This document shows, one piece after another, positions 1-9,866 of a DNA stretch of 64,000 bases. Positions within the stretch are counted from its first letter, which is position 1; every line of letters begins with the position of its first letter. The position numbers and the translations under genes are program-made. The notes under the pieces are model-generated. The model was not told where the DNA came from, did no database searches, and was given only the letters and a program-made list of their open reading frames with translations. Origin of the DNA: Macrothele yani (Eukaryota; Arthropoda; Arachnida; Araneae; Macrothelidae); contig CM077011.1 of NCBI GenBank assembly GCA_039090855.1, forward strand, positions 26,193,001 to 26,257,000, written 5' to 3'.

Positions 1-139
1 AGGAGCTTAGAACCGACGAAAATTCTCGCTGAATCCGGGTCTCCTTAAATTCTTCCTGGGATGAAAAATCCCACCATGTAAAAATGCGCATACGTGATAA
101 TATGCATATATGTACGTATGTTTATACAGTATAACTATG

Positions 140-1147
140 CAGGGTTACAAAGAAAGTCCTTGATCAGGCCAATGTCTCACGAACTATGGCAATTACCGAT
201 TTACTTCTTGTGCAGTTGTATAGGAAACCCCTATGGTGCACACAATAACCCGAGGGATCCCTTTAGGGGAGGGAGGGTTGAGGGGGATATCGCGCCTCCC
301 TTTGCGGATAGGGCAAAAAAGTCAACTACAAACTTGTTCAGCGAGGCAAAAATAGTACATAAATGTTCTTGTCCCATAACAAAAGATGGGACCTTGAATA
401 TGGCCCGAAGAAAATCACAACATTCGGAAGAAACGACATAGTATTTAGACAAGAACTTATTACTTAGAACTTATCTAAATTGGTAAGTCCTACGTAAATG
501 AAAGTACAAAGCAAACGTTTTCCTACAAACCTTATCAAGAGTTGTTCTGAAATAAAATGGAGTTCCTTGACATATTCAGTATCAGACTTTGATGTCCAAT
601 ACAGTAAAAAATACACTGAGACAAGGAGAAATAGCATAAAGTAGCGAGACACTCATCCAATAGAAAAACTGTATGCACGTCTAATTGACTTGCGTACGTG
701 GCAAAGCTTTCGACTTCCCGTCACTGGTTCACGAAGGGTTCGCATACCGACCACGCATATCCTTTTCGTATTCTGACGACGGAGCAGAAAGCACACTTGA
801 GATCCATATGTGACCGAAGCAAATAGGCTTCGGACACTACGACTCAGATAGCTTTCCGCTATTTTCGCATTTGGAGAATTCCCTTCCGTCTTTTGTTATG
901 AGCCAAAAACATTTATGTACTATTTTTGCCTCACTGAACAAGTTGGTAATTGACTTTTTTGCCCTATCTACAAAAGAGGGCGCTATAGCCCCTCAACACC
1001 CCTAAAAAGGGGGCGAGGGGATACCTCGTGGTGTTATTGTGTATTCCATAGGGGGTTTCCTGTGCATCTGCACAAGAAGTAAATAGCTATATAACTGCCA
1101 CAGTTAGTGAGATATTGGCCTAATCACGAAATTTCCTTGTGACCCTG
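140..1147. mobile_element. Long-arm foldback element (non-autonomous, family unknown)
   Basis: Bases 140-390 and about 885-1147 are inverted copies of each other, sharing the outer end CAGGGT(T/C)ACAA and long internal blocks, with scattered mismatches and indels. The right arm is followed by TA. The middle (391-884) shows no coding sequence. The arms of about 250 bp are far longer than ordinary Tc1 terminal repeats, so this is a foldback or long-TIR MITE. It directly abuts the Tc1 fragment that follows. Short open frames across the arms do not resemble any protein. Confidence 0.75.
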
Positions 1148-1151
1148 TATA

Positions 1152-1535
1152 CACTGAGTGGCCAAATTATTATGACCAGCTGTTGTCCTTAATACTGCTT
1201 GAATTCGTCTTGGTATGTGCTCTATTACAAATAAATATCGGTAGGTGTCTTGGGGTATATTTGCCCATATGCGTTATCCCCCCAGCTTTTGAAGATTTGG
1301 TGGTAACTGTATGATGCCCCTATCGATTTCATCCCACAAATGTTTCATTGGATTGAGATCCGGTGATTGAGAAGGCCAATGTAGCAGGGGAAACGTTTCC
1401 GTTACGCTCTTCAGACCATTCACGTGTAATGTAAGCACTATGACATAGAGCATCGCCTTGCTGGAAGTATCCATCTCCATTGGGGTAAACCATCAACATA
1501 ACTGCGCGCCCCAGCATAAAAATCATTTTAAATGC
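1152..1535 (-). pseudogene. Tc1-like transposase remnant, C-terminal part
   Basis: The outer end TACACTGAGTGGCC at 1150 looks like a Tc1 terminal repeat. On the minus strand two frames together give the end of a Tc1 transposase: a DGYFQQGDA segment around the second catalytic Asp (expected QQDNA, here QQGDA), then SPDLNPMKHLWDEI with the third catalytic position changed from E to K. Frameshifts separate the pieces. The N-terminal part of probably the same copy lies at 2060-2560, with about 530 bp of unrelated sequence between them. Confidence 0.65.
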
Positions 1536-2055
1536 CTCTACTCTCAGTATACCTTCTCTTATCGTTATTACATAAGGTACAGAAATAAAGGAGTAATCTC
1601 TGCGTCAAAAACTAAAAAAAATCCAAATCAAAGAAAATTCTATCTGAGAACCTATTCTCTGGTCAAACCCGCACTCGCTAGCGGAGACTGCATTCTCAGA
1701 AGTTTCTGCCTTTATTAACATAACCAAAAACAACAAATAGAATACTACCACTAAGACCACCCGTAATGCAGACAATACTAAATAATTTTTTCTCCTATTG
1801 ATTGGAAATCAATCGTACCATATAGTGCTCTTCTAGACCCCTCATCAACAAACCACTGGAAACAAAAACAATCAAATTATATCAACAAAATGTTAATACC
1901 AAGCTGCCGATTCAAACCCAAAATGGTGTTTTCTAGACATATGGCGTCTCATTACACGAACCCACATCACTACCAAAAACAAAGAACCGACAATTACGTA
2001 CAACCCAGGAACACCAGTTGAATAGGACTTGATCGGCAACATTTTTTAAATACTT
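1536..2055. other. Unassigned insertion-like segment
   Basis: About 520 bp of AT-rich sequence separates two pieces of what appears to be one Tc1 copy on the minus strand. I see no coding region, terminal repeats or tRNA-like head in it. Its position suggests a later insertion, but no target-site duplication is obvious. Confidence 0.3.
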
Positions 2056-2560
2056 TTGGAATGTCAGATGTTGCTCCACACTATCAAAGAGCACAAAAAC
2101 ATGCCCCAGACTATAACGTTGCCACCTCCAGCTTTAAGAGTAGTGACGGTGCAAGATGAGTCCATGCTTTCGGGCTGCTGTCTTCATATTCTCGCCCTTC
2201 CATCTACGTGGTGGATCTCAAAACGGGATTCGTCGAACAACATTACCCTTTTCTACTCATTTACTGTCCAATTCTTGTGTTCCAGAACAAACTAGAGGCG
2301 TTTCTTTTTGTTTGCTGCAGATAGCAAATGGCTTACGGACATGCCATCTGCTTCTGTAGCCCATAGAATGTAATGTGTGACGAACTGTAAGTTGAGAAGC
2401 CATCGGACGTGGTCCCTGATTCGGATTATCTGTAATCTGACGAAGTGCTGCCGGTCTGTTGGACTGAATCAGACTGCGTACTCCTCCGGTCAGCTCAAGC
2501 ATCCAATACCCGTTGACAACCGCACGTCTAGCGCTGAGATACGATTTTTCGATTGGTCGT
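2056..2560 (-). pseudogene. Tc1-like transposase remnant, N-terminal and central part
   Basis: The minus strand reads through a degenerate Tc1 paired-like region (GGVRSLIQSNRPAALRQITDN, then TVRHTLHSMGYRSRWHVRKP near 2340-2502) and continues in other frames to a VWGMF-like segment near 2110. These are the linker and start of the catalytic core. Several frameshifts and stops are present. Orientation and order match the C-terminal remnant at 1152-1535. Confidence 0.55.
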
Positions 2561-2569
2561 TATTCAAGT

Positions 2570-2748
2570 TGTACCGAAGTCAATAAAGCACCTTCCACAA
2601 AATGCCTTCGCCACATGCTTTGAAAAGTGGACTGAACAACGGGAACGTTGCGTATCATCCAGGCAAAGATACTTTGAGAAACATTGCTGTACCTATATTT
2701 CTTCATTTTGTATGATTTTACTTTCAGTTTTTATGGAACGGCCGTAAT
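2570..2748 (+). pseudogene. Mariner transposase remnant, C-terminal end
   Basis: The + strand frame reads PQNAFATCFEKWTEQRERC followed by RQRYFEKHCC. This is the usual mariner C-terminus (a tryptophan-rich helix followed by GxYFE). The following bases match the 3' end of the mariner remnant at 42600-43310. Only about 60 residues remain, and the upstream catalytic domain is absent. Confidence 0.55.
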
Positions 2749-2822
2749 ACACTATATTGACAAAAGTCACCTGACACCCAGAAGAGAAACAGAACATAGC
2801 ATTTATTGAAATAAAATGCATA

Positions 2823-3853
2823 TTAGTACGGTGTCGGTTCAACTTTGGCCTTAATGCATGCACTGACCCTTCGAGACATGCTTTCGACAAGGTTTTGGAA
2901 CACAGCGATTGGTATGCGTTTCCATTCAGTTCATAATGCTGCAGCTAACTGTTGCTTAGTAGTGGGCCTTAGTTCCAAACTTCTCGTGCGGTGCTTTAAT
3001 TCATCCCATAGGTGCTCTATGGGATTAAGATCAGGGCTTTGTGCTGGCCAGTCCACACACGATAAAGAATTATCATCAAACCACACCGTAACAGTCCTTG
3101 CTTTATGGCTCGGTTCATTATCCTGCTGGTACCAACAAGGCTAGGTTTCATAGTATTGCGACAGAGTTGGTAGGGCATAATTATCTGGAATATAGACATA
3201 GACGTGCGGGTTGACATGTTTATCCACGATAACCAATGAGCCAGGACCATACCACGAAAAACACCCGCACAAGAGTACACTGCCAGCTCCAAACTTGACC
3301 GTAGGAACAATACACTGTGGTAAATAGCGTTCCCCTGGCTGCCGCCATACCCACACACGGCCATCAGGCTGATCAATCGTGTATCTGGATTCATCAGTCC
3401 ATAGGACCCGTTTCCATTGATCTACGGTCCATGATAAATGTTTTTTACACCATGCTAAACAACGAGTAGCATTCCGAGTGGAGATGATAGGCTTATGAGT
3501 AGCCGTGCGACCAGGGTAACCCATTGAATTAAGTTCTCTGAGAATGGTACGTGTGCATACCGAGGTTCCAGCATTCTTACTCACCTGCACCCTGAGGTCT
3601 TGTGCAGTACTCCGTCGATTAGCTGTAACGACTCTCCTGAGTCTTCGACGTCCTCTATCACTGATTTTCTTTGGTCTGCCGGTACGTTTTGCTGCTTTAA
3701 ATGCACGGCATGTGTCTTCCTCGTTTTCAGTACATCCAAAACAGTTGGATTGAGTACGTTCAAACGCCTCTCAGTTTTTCTTATGGGCAACCCACTAATA
3801 TGACATCCAACAATCGTTCCTTTCTCAAAGTCAGTTCTCTCCCGCCGCGACAT
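2823..3853 (-). pseudogene. Tc1-like transposase (DD34E), frameshifted
   Basis: Minus-strand transposase of a Tc1 element, which would cut and paste the element at TA sites. It starts MSRRERTDFEKGTIVGC at 3853, followed by a helix-turn-helix. A frameshift near 3590 precedes the linker and core (VSKNAGTSVCTRTI, then VLWTDESRYTI holding the first catalytic Asp, and GRVWVWRQPGERYLP). The rest, including DLNPIEHLWDEL and the ending PTPY, lies in another frame down to a TAA at 2823. Total length of about 340 codons is normal for Tc1. At least two frameshifts make it non-functional. Confidence 0.85.
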
Positions 3854-3888
3854 TTTTACTCAACCTCACAGTGCAATATGATCGTGGT

Positions 3889-4299
3889 TTTTCATTTTTT
3901 CTTGTAGGACTTCCGTCCACAGTGAGTAGAGTTTAGGTCCCAGCCACCTACAGTGAGATCGCCTTTTGGGCAGGACACAGAAACGGAAGGAATGAGAGCA
4001 AGTCTAGCGACTTTGACAGAACAGTTTACAGTGAGATTAGAGTACAGTAGATGGCGTCACCGTACAAATACGATGTTGCACACAGAGGGGTGAGAGAATT
4101 TCAGGGGGGGCATAGGAAAGGATACCCATTTAACCAGTGGGTCCAGCCTGGGGGCCGTCACTTAACGTGCTCGTCCGATGCACGGCGGATATTCAGCAAT
4201 TGTTAGTAAATCACACCATCTCTGAAAGATCAGCCCAGGTTCGAACCTGAGGACCTGGCATCCATAGTCTGATTCGCTAACCACTAAGCCATCCGCGGC
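3889..4299 (-). mobile_element. tRNA-derived SINE (family 3) inserted in the Tc1
   Basis: Flanked by a perfect 13-bp direct repeat ATATGATCGTGGT (3876-3888 and 4300-4312). On the minus strand the element begins with a tRNA-like head: box A TGGCTTAGTGGTTAGC and box B GGTTCGAACCT, and it ends in a T-rich (A-rich on its own strand) tail at 3889. The uninterrupted target sequence is present in the related Tc1 copy near 60930, which confirms the insertion. Confidence 0.88.
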
Positions 4300-4435
4300 A
4301 TATGATCGTGGTCAGATGCAAGCACGTTTATATACCATTTGCAGTTGTACCGCGCATTTTAAGAACGCAGCGGATCCTTTCGTTTGCTTTTGAAAGGGTA
4401 TCCGGTGACTTTTGTCAATACAGTGTATATTGTCA

Positions 4436-5344
4436 CGTATGTGCATTTTTACACGATGCGATTTCCACTCCACAACCGATTTAGCGAGCGGCCGGACTTA
4501 ACGAGGATTTTTGTCGGTTCCGAGGTCCTCATTATAAGCTGAGTCTAACGTACTAAATAAATCATTTTTTTCTTATGTGTGCTTCACTTCTGAGAAGGCA
4601 AAAAGATTGGAGTTTATTTTCTTTTGGTATAAGTAAACTATATTTTATCGTATTTTGAAAGATTTGAGTTAGAAATTGAAAAACCAGCACATAAATCAAA
4701 CCAAGTGATGTATTCTCATCTGTTCGGTTATTTCTTCGGTAATTGCCTTGAATAATCGATGCTATCAGTATTATATGTTTGACATCTTAAGGTAAATATT
4801 AAACGTTTTGCGCTCATTCTTGGCTCTTCTGTCACTGCGAACTTTTGACAAACAGAACCATTCGTTAAGTGCCCCGCGCCAATGAATAAAGAACATGGGA
4901 TCCATAACATCTGTTTTTGTTTTGCTATAGTCACGCTAGCTTTGCAGCCATTTTTTCCCTCTTTTGTTTGTTCTACACCCAGAAAGCCATGCGATTGGTT
5001 TTCTTATTGTTCCAACGACAATTGAATCATTAGAGGAAGCTTCGCCGTCCTTAGAGGAGGAAACATTTTATACTTTCCGAGATTTTAAATTGGAATAATG
5101 ACATAATAGCGCTCTCGTGTTAACTGCTATTTTCTGGGTAAATGAAATTTGAGCCACTTTTGTATTCTGAATGATAACTGAACCTTGAAGGGTAAGTTAT
5201 TCTGTTTTTATGTTTCACTTGCCGTATTCTTATTGCTAACTATATGTTAAATGCCTAAAAATTTAAAAACGTTTGCCAGTAATTCATCTCTTGATGAAAT
5301 TCAAGTTTTCCGTGGGTAAAATGTTCACATAGACTATTAGTAAC
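4436..5344. other. Unannotated AT-rich stretch
   Basis: About 900 bp with no convincing coding sequence, repeat or terminal repeat. The short open frame near 4728-4934 on the minus strand resembles nothing I know. Confidence 0.5.
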
Positions 5345-5905
5345 TAATGTTACGCAAACTTATGTTCTTCGCGTTATTTAGGACTTTAATTGTTATGAGG
5401 AGCTCGATTATACAATCATACTAATATGTTATATTATAAATTAAGATATTATTTTAGTATGATTGTATAATTGAGCTCCTTTCAACAATTAAAGTACTTA
5501 ATAACGCGAAGAACAGAAGTTTGCGTAGCGTTATTTACTAAAACGTCTGTTATCAGAACAAGCGAAAGTACATGCGACAGCCAGAGATGGAACGGGATTA
5601 AAGTCAGAAATTAAAGTCAAAAGTGTTAAAGTCCGAATTAAAGTTCTTAATAACGTGAAGAGCATATGTCTGCGTAAAGTTAGTTATACTAATAGTGCTC
5701 TAAACGTGTTTTATCACAACAAGCGAAAGTACGTGCGACAGCCAGAGGTGGAAAAGGATAAAAAACAAAAATTAAAGTCAAAAGTTTTAAAGTCCTTAAT
5801 AACGTGAGAAACAAGTCTGCGTAACGTTAGTTACTAATAGTGTTCTAAATGTTTGTTATCAGAACAAGTGAAAGTACATGCGACAGCCAGAGATGGAACG
5901 GGGTC
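5345..5905. repeat. Inverted repeat followed by three ~147-bp direct repeats
   Basis: Bases 5345-5440 and 5455-5545 form an imperfect inverted repeat around an AT-rich centre, containing GAGCTCNATTATACAATCATACTA and its complement in pieces. The right arm leads into three direct copies (about 5498-5598, 5644-5757, 5793-5902) sharing AACGTNAGTTACTAATAGTG and GAAAGTACATGCGACAGCCA. The units are diverged. This may be the end of a foldback or satellite-bearing element. No protein is encoded. Confidence 0.65.
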
Positions 5906-6674
5906 AAACTTCTGTAATGCGGATCCAATTTGATCCGCCCCAGACCATTTTAAACTTTTAAAACCTTAAGTTAAATTAAAATTATGTGTAACTGTATACG
6001 GATTGTCTTAGACGTATTTCTGATCTATATTACCCATTGTTTCTTCATTTTATTTTGGAACATTTGTGCATAGTAGACTTAAACTAAAACATCTAGTTAG
6101 TTAAATTGTAATATATACTCTCTCATGAAAAAATTCACTGAAGAACATCTCTAGGTTCCTTTTGTAACGCTTATATTTCTTTTATGACTTTTATAAACTA
6201 AATTTTAAAGTGCTCAAATAAATTTTGTTTCGTTTTATACAAACTAACAGTATTTTCATGATATTATAAAGTAATGAAGGTATCTTTATAACAAAAGCAA
6301 GTTCACTAAACTGATAATTGAGAAATTAGAGTAATAAGTATAAATATTATTTAAATATAATATATAAATTAATATTACAATATATTAAAATAAAATATTA
6401 AATATAAAATTAACTAGATGCACATACAATCGAACCCATATAAAACGAGCTCGTATAATACGAAGTTCCTGATGATCGGAAGTTTTTTTAGACCATTTGA
6501 ACTTCGTAATCTTCTCCTTGCTATTTTAATCATATATTATGAACAAGAATTTTTGGAGAAATCGCATATATATATATATCACTAAACAAAGAAAATGGCA
6601 TTCACCCAGGTTAAGCTGGTTTACACCTCTTCCTCGTTCACTGGAACCTAGGGATTACCTGTTATTGATAACTA
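5906..6674. other. Unannotated AT-rich stretch
   Basis: Very AT-rich sequence (runs of ATATAAT near 6350-6400) with no coding potential or repeat that I can identify. Confidence 0.5.
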
Positions 6675-6679
6675 TAACA

Positions 6680-6835
6680 AAGTAAATTTCTCCGTTATTT
6701 TTGGTCCACGCCAGGGCTCGAACCCGGGTCCCCTCATTCCGGAATAAGTCACTCTACCAATTGAGCTACGCGGACGTTCGTTCTGACTGCTATCTGCCTT
6801 TATGTCGTGTGCGTCCTGCTGGAAGGTGCGTCACA
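6680..6835 (-). repeat. 3' LTR of the TRIM-like element
   Basis: Terminal repeat of 156 bp, the downstream copy on the element's own (minus) strand. It contains the tRNA-like sequence at 6703-6774. It ends next to the target repeat TAACA at 6675-6679. Confidence 0.82.
6703..6774 (-). tRNA. tRNA-like sequence inside the 3' LTR (not a confident functional tRNA)
   Basis: On the minus strand 72 nt fold with canonical spacing: acceptor GTCCGCG/CGTGGAC pairs at all 7 positions (one G-U), D stem GCTC/GAGT, and T arm CCGGG-TTCGAGC-CCTGG. Box A (TAGCTCAATTGG) and box B (GGTTCGAGCCC) promoter elements are good. The loop TTCCGGA would give anticodon CCG (Arg), but the anticodon stem pairs poorly in that register. 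It is probably a tRNA-derived Pol III module captured by the LTR. Confidence 0.5.
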
Positions 6836-7102
6836 TATCCCCTCCCCCGAAAGAGGGCCGGGGGCATTGCTCACGGGTCAGCCGTGACCATGAATCGTTG
6901 CAGGCAGCCATCCGCTGTAGAACGTGCACTGGAGAACTCCCAGTCAATCTGGTGTGTGGAATGCAACGTCACACAACTTTATTTTTGGAAGCGATGGAGA
7001 AGGGATTCTCTTATTTTTCCTCTCTCGTGGTGTGGAAAGAATATCACACCATTGCGACATTTTGAACGGCCAGGTCATCCGGAAAGTTCGGGCGCCAATA
7101 CA

Positions 7103-7259
7103 GCGTAAATTTCTCCGTTATCTTTAGTCCACACCGGGGCTCGAACCCGGGTCCCCTCATTCCGGAATAAGTCACTCTACCAATTGAGTTACGCGGACGT
7201 TCGTTCTGACTGCTATCTGCCTTTATGTCGTATGCGTCCTGCTGGCAGGTACGTCACAT
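7103..7259 (-). repeat. 5' LTR of the TRIM-like element
   Basis: Terminal repeat of 157 bp, the upstream copy on the minus strand, followed by the tRNA-Lys-type primer-binding site. It contains the second tRNA-like sequence at 7127-7198. It differs from the other LTR at only a few positions, so the insertion is fairly recent compared with its neighbours. Confidence 0.82.
7127..7198 (-). tRNA. tRNA-like sequence inside the 5' LTR (not a confident functional tRNA)
   Basis: Second copy of the tRNA-like module. Compared with the other LTR, the D stem changes from a G-U to an A-U pair and the T stem from G-U to G-C, so the fold is kept or improved. The acceptor stem keeps 7 pairs with two G-U. 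The same weak anticodon stem is present. Boxes A and B are intact apart from one box A base. Confidence 0.5.
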
Positions 7260-7264
7260 AACAT

Positions 7265-7826
7265 CCCAGAATTTCCCCTTACAGACAGATCACTTTGCAT
7301 GAAGATAAGAATGTTTTAGTTAATATTTTACTACTTCCGCTCTTTTCTACCGCATATACAACTCTTTTGAAAATGCCATCTTTTATTCTATCCCGTCACT
7401 AACTTTCAACCATTTAAACACTGCTACCCGCAGCCATGAACCTGTTTGTATGGGGCCGCGCACTTGATTAATGAGGTTACACTAGCGACGGGATTCCCTA
7501 CTGGGATTTCTTATCATTTCAGAAATGTCGCCCTCCTTCTTTAGTTGGTTTTGCTTTAGTAGAGTGACATAGGCAACAAAGAATGATGTTGGTCACATTT
7601 GGTAAATTTAATTGGACTTCGAATTCTCAGCAGTCTCTGCACTGTGCTTACGAAAACAGAAGAATAATAGCTTTAAATAAATTTAATTCTTTAACTTTCG
7701 ATGAGAAATTTAAAGATTTAAATGTATTTAAAGTGCAATGTCTTTAGAGGGAAAAAAATGAGGACATAAAAAATTTGAAGTTCCGATTTAGTTCGGTATT
7801 TCACAAAATTACTGTCCACTTCCTTT
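7265..7826. other. Unannotated stretch
   Basis: About 560 bp with no feature I can support. It may include the untranslated 5' part of the Tigger element that follows. Confidence 0.4.
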
Positions 7827-7828
7827 CA

Positions 7829-8520
7829 ATCCATCCTTGTTTTTTAAAACTAGGATGGATTGAAACGAAGTTCATTAAGGCTTCTAGAGGGAATTCACAC
7901 AGACGGGGAAACTGCTCTTTTCAGGTGGTTTAAAGGAGTTAGAAGAAAAAACATTCCAGTAATTGCGCTTACATTAAAGGAAAGAGAACGAGATTCCGCC
8001 AAGATTTTTTGGAAAAGAAAACTTTCATTTCAGCATTTCAAAGATCATCACGGTATTGTGTTTAAGTTTGTTTGTGGTGAAAGGACTTTAGTAGACAACG
8101 TAACCATCTAAAAATGGTTAAATTACATCAAGAGCTTCATTTCGCAGTACGAACCCTATGACGTGTATATAACGCCGGCGTGACTAAATTTTTCTGTTTT
8201 TTGGCCAGTTCTTAACACAGAAAACTGGCTTTTAAAGGAGAAAAATATATCTGTGGAAAAAAAATTCTGAAATCAGATTAACTCAAAGCTGTACGTGAAT
8301 ATAAATGGTTCCGAAGAAAAAAATTGCCCGTTATTGGAAAATCGAAACTACCACGTTGTTTCAAGAAAGGGGGAAAACTGCGAGTCGATTACACAGCCTA
8401 TACGAAATCCTGAAATACATTGGAGACTTTTACAGAATGGAATAAAGCAGTCGACGATGAAATGTGGAGAAAAAAAATTGGCGAAAATTAATACAACTGA
8501 ACTAACATAGTTTTAGAAAA
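7829..8520 (+). pseudogene. Tigger/pogo (jerky-like) transposase remnant, N-terminal and central part
   Basis: The frame from 7860 to 8111 reads ALFRWFKGVRRKNIPV and later FKDHHGIVFKFVCGERTLVDN. This is the CENP-B type second helix-turn-helix of Tigger/jerky transposases (usual form W-L-x-x-F-K-x-R-H-G-I). After frameshifts comes a degenerate YNADETGLFF region and then NINGSEEKNCPLL (usual NxDGSEKLPLL). The C-terminal piece is found 1 kb downstream at 9557-9778, with a Tc1 in between. A 14-bp perfect hairpin (TTTCAATCCATCCT and its complement) sits at 7822-7864. Confidence 0.6.
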
Positions 8521-8539
8521 GACAACTGTCCACTATCTT

Positions 8540-9444
8540 TCTCTGAACGCTAAAAGTGAGCTGCGCTCATGCCAGAGGGGAGCAGAGGCTGTCCCGCATT
8601 GTCCACAGCGAATGCAGGGCCACAGTGCGAAAAATCACCAGAAGTTACAGCCGTCGTGGTCAGGTCAATGTGTCACAGAACACAGTTCAGCCTCCTGCAC
8701 ATGGACCTGCGTAGCCGAAGACACAACCGAGTTCCCATGCTCACTGCACGTCATCGCCAACAACGCATGAAATGAGCCCAAGATCATCGAGATTGGGCCA
8801 TGGATGATTGGAAGAAAGCGGACTGGTCTGACGAATCAGGATTCCTCGTGCATCATATTGACGACCTAGCGTGGAAACGCCGATTACCATTGGAGGACAT
8901 GGCACCTAGATATCCTGTTGGGTGGAAACAGGCCGGCGGCGGAGATATTATGATGTGGGCGATGTTTTCTTGTGATACTTTGTACCCCATTTTCCCAATT
9001 GAGAGCGCGATTCCTGATAGCTGTCAGGTATCTGAACATCGTTGCGCACCAAGTTCACCCACTCATGGCAACTGTGTTCCCTACTGGTGATGGTAACTAC
9101 CAACCGGATAATGCGCCATGCTAAACTTCCAGAATCGTCAAGGAGTGGTTCGAGGAACATGCTGGTGACTTTCTGTTAATGCCCTGGCTTCCACATTCAC
9201 CTGACATGAACAGAATCAAACATTTCTGGTTCGACTTGAAAAAGCGGATTCGCGCTAAATCACGACCACCTCGAATTGTACGAAAACTGGAGGACCTTCT
9301 GTTGACATTATGGAACCAGATACCTCAGGCTACCTATGGCCACCTCATCGAATCGATTCCTCGTCGAGTGGCTGTTGTTTTGCGGGCTAAAGTGGGTCCT
9401 GCAGCTTACTAGGTAGGTGGTCATAATGTAATGACTCATTAGTG
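8540..9444 (+). pseudogene. Tc1-like element and transposase, 5' truncated
   Basis: Reads SPEVTAVVVRSMCHRTQFSLL-type linker, LRSRRHNRVPMLTARHRQQRMK, then DDWKKADWSDESGFLVHH with the first catalytic Asp. In another frame it continues to the second half ending RIVRKLEDLLLTLWNQIPQ and VVLRAKVGPAAY with a stop at 9410. The third catalytic region is PDMNRIKHFW (E changed to K). The right end GTCATAATGTAATGACTCATTAGTG is followed by TA at 9445. It is of the same family as 45360-46602. The N-terminal DNA-binding region and left end are missing. It sits between two parts of a Tigger gene. Confidence 0.75.
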
Positions 9445-9445
9445 T

Positions 9446-9535
9446 ACATCGAATGTTTTAAACTCTCCTTCAAATTCGTTATATATGATCGACTGCATTT
9501 CTATAAATCATGTACTCATTCTATAAATCATGTAA
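9446..9535 (+). repeat. Short repeat shared with 11256-11335
   Basis: The bases after this Tc1 (TCGAATGTTTTAAACTC, later ATTTCTATAAATCATGTA) recur after the next Tc1 at 11256-11335, with indels. Both copies lie directly outside a Tc1 right end. Confidence 0.5.
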
Positions 9536-9556
9536 CCTGCAAATCAGACGGAATAA

Positions 9557-9778
9557 ATGAAAGTGATAAAGATGAACCTTGGAGACATCTTCTCTAATGT
9601 TCCGTTTGAAGATTATGCAAACATTAATAAGGATCTCTTGGAACAATCATTGAAAATTCAAGACAAGAATGATGATCAATCAAGCGATAAAGAATATATA
9701 ACTACAGAGAAGAAAACCATTTCAAACAGACACGCTATTGAAAGTTTAGAAAATATTAAAGTTTATTTTGCATCTTGA
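9557..9778 (+). pseudogene. Tigger/jerky-like transposase, C-terminal fragment
   Basis: Open frame of 73 codons reading MNLGDIFSNVPFEDYANIN and ending AIESLENIKVYFAS. Tigger-like proteins often end with an acidic tail followed by a short 'AIESLxxIRxYF' motif, and this matches. It is probably the C-terminus of the gene whose first part is at 7829-8520, separated by the inserted Tc1. Confidence 0.5.
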
Positions 9779-9866
9779 AACGCTTTCCCATTAAAAGAAG
9801 TTCAAAAACAAAACAACAGCGACAGCTGCTGCAGAAGGAGTTCAGAAAGTAATGCCTCCATAGTTA

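Larger units (their letters stand above)
2750..4435 (-). mobile_element. Tc1-like element, full length, split by a SINE
   Basis: Terminal repeats CACTATATTGACAAAAGTCA (left) and the inverted TGACTTTTGTCAATACAGTG (right) are each flanked by TA. The element is about 1.26 kb once the SINE at 3889-4299 and one target copy are removed. The copy at 60810-62054 on the other strand belongs to the same family and lacks the SINE. Confidence 0.9.
6680..7259 (-). mobile_element. TRIM-like miniature LTR retrotransposon
   Basis: Two direct repeats (6680-6835 and 7103-7259, about 90% alike or better) flank a 267-bp non-coding interior. Read on the minus strand, the LTRs start TGTGACG. Five bases after the left LTR lies TGGCGCCCGAAC (7086-7097 on +), a classic primer-binding site complementary to the 3' end of a tRNA-Lys. 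Just before the right LTR is a polypurine tract, GGGGGAGGGGA (6838-6848 on +). A 5-bp target repeat TAACA occurs on both sides (6675-6679, 7260-7264). No gag or pol is present, so the element must depend on proteins from elsewhere. Each LTR contains a tRNA-like sequence. Confidence 0.85.

Noticed and set aside
94..652. Open frames of 115, 73 and 62 codons at the window start
   Set aside because: They overlap the arms and edges of the foldback on both strands and look like no protein.
6703..7198. Two functional tRNA-Arg(CCG) genes
   Set aside because: The anticodon stem pairs poorly in the register that gives CCG, and both copies sit at the same place in the LTRs of one element. A tRNA-derived module is more likely.
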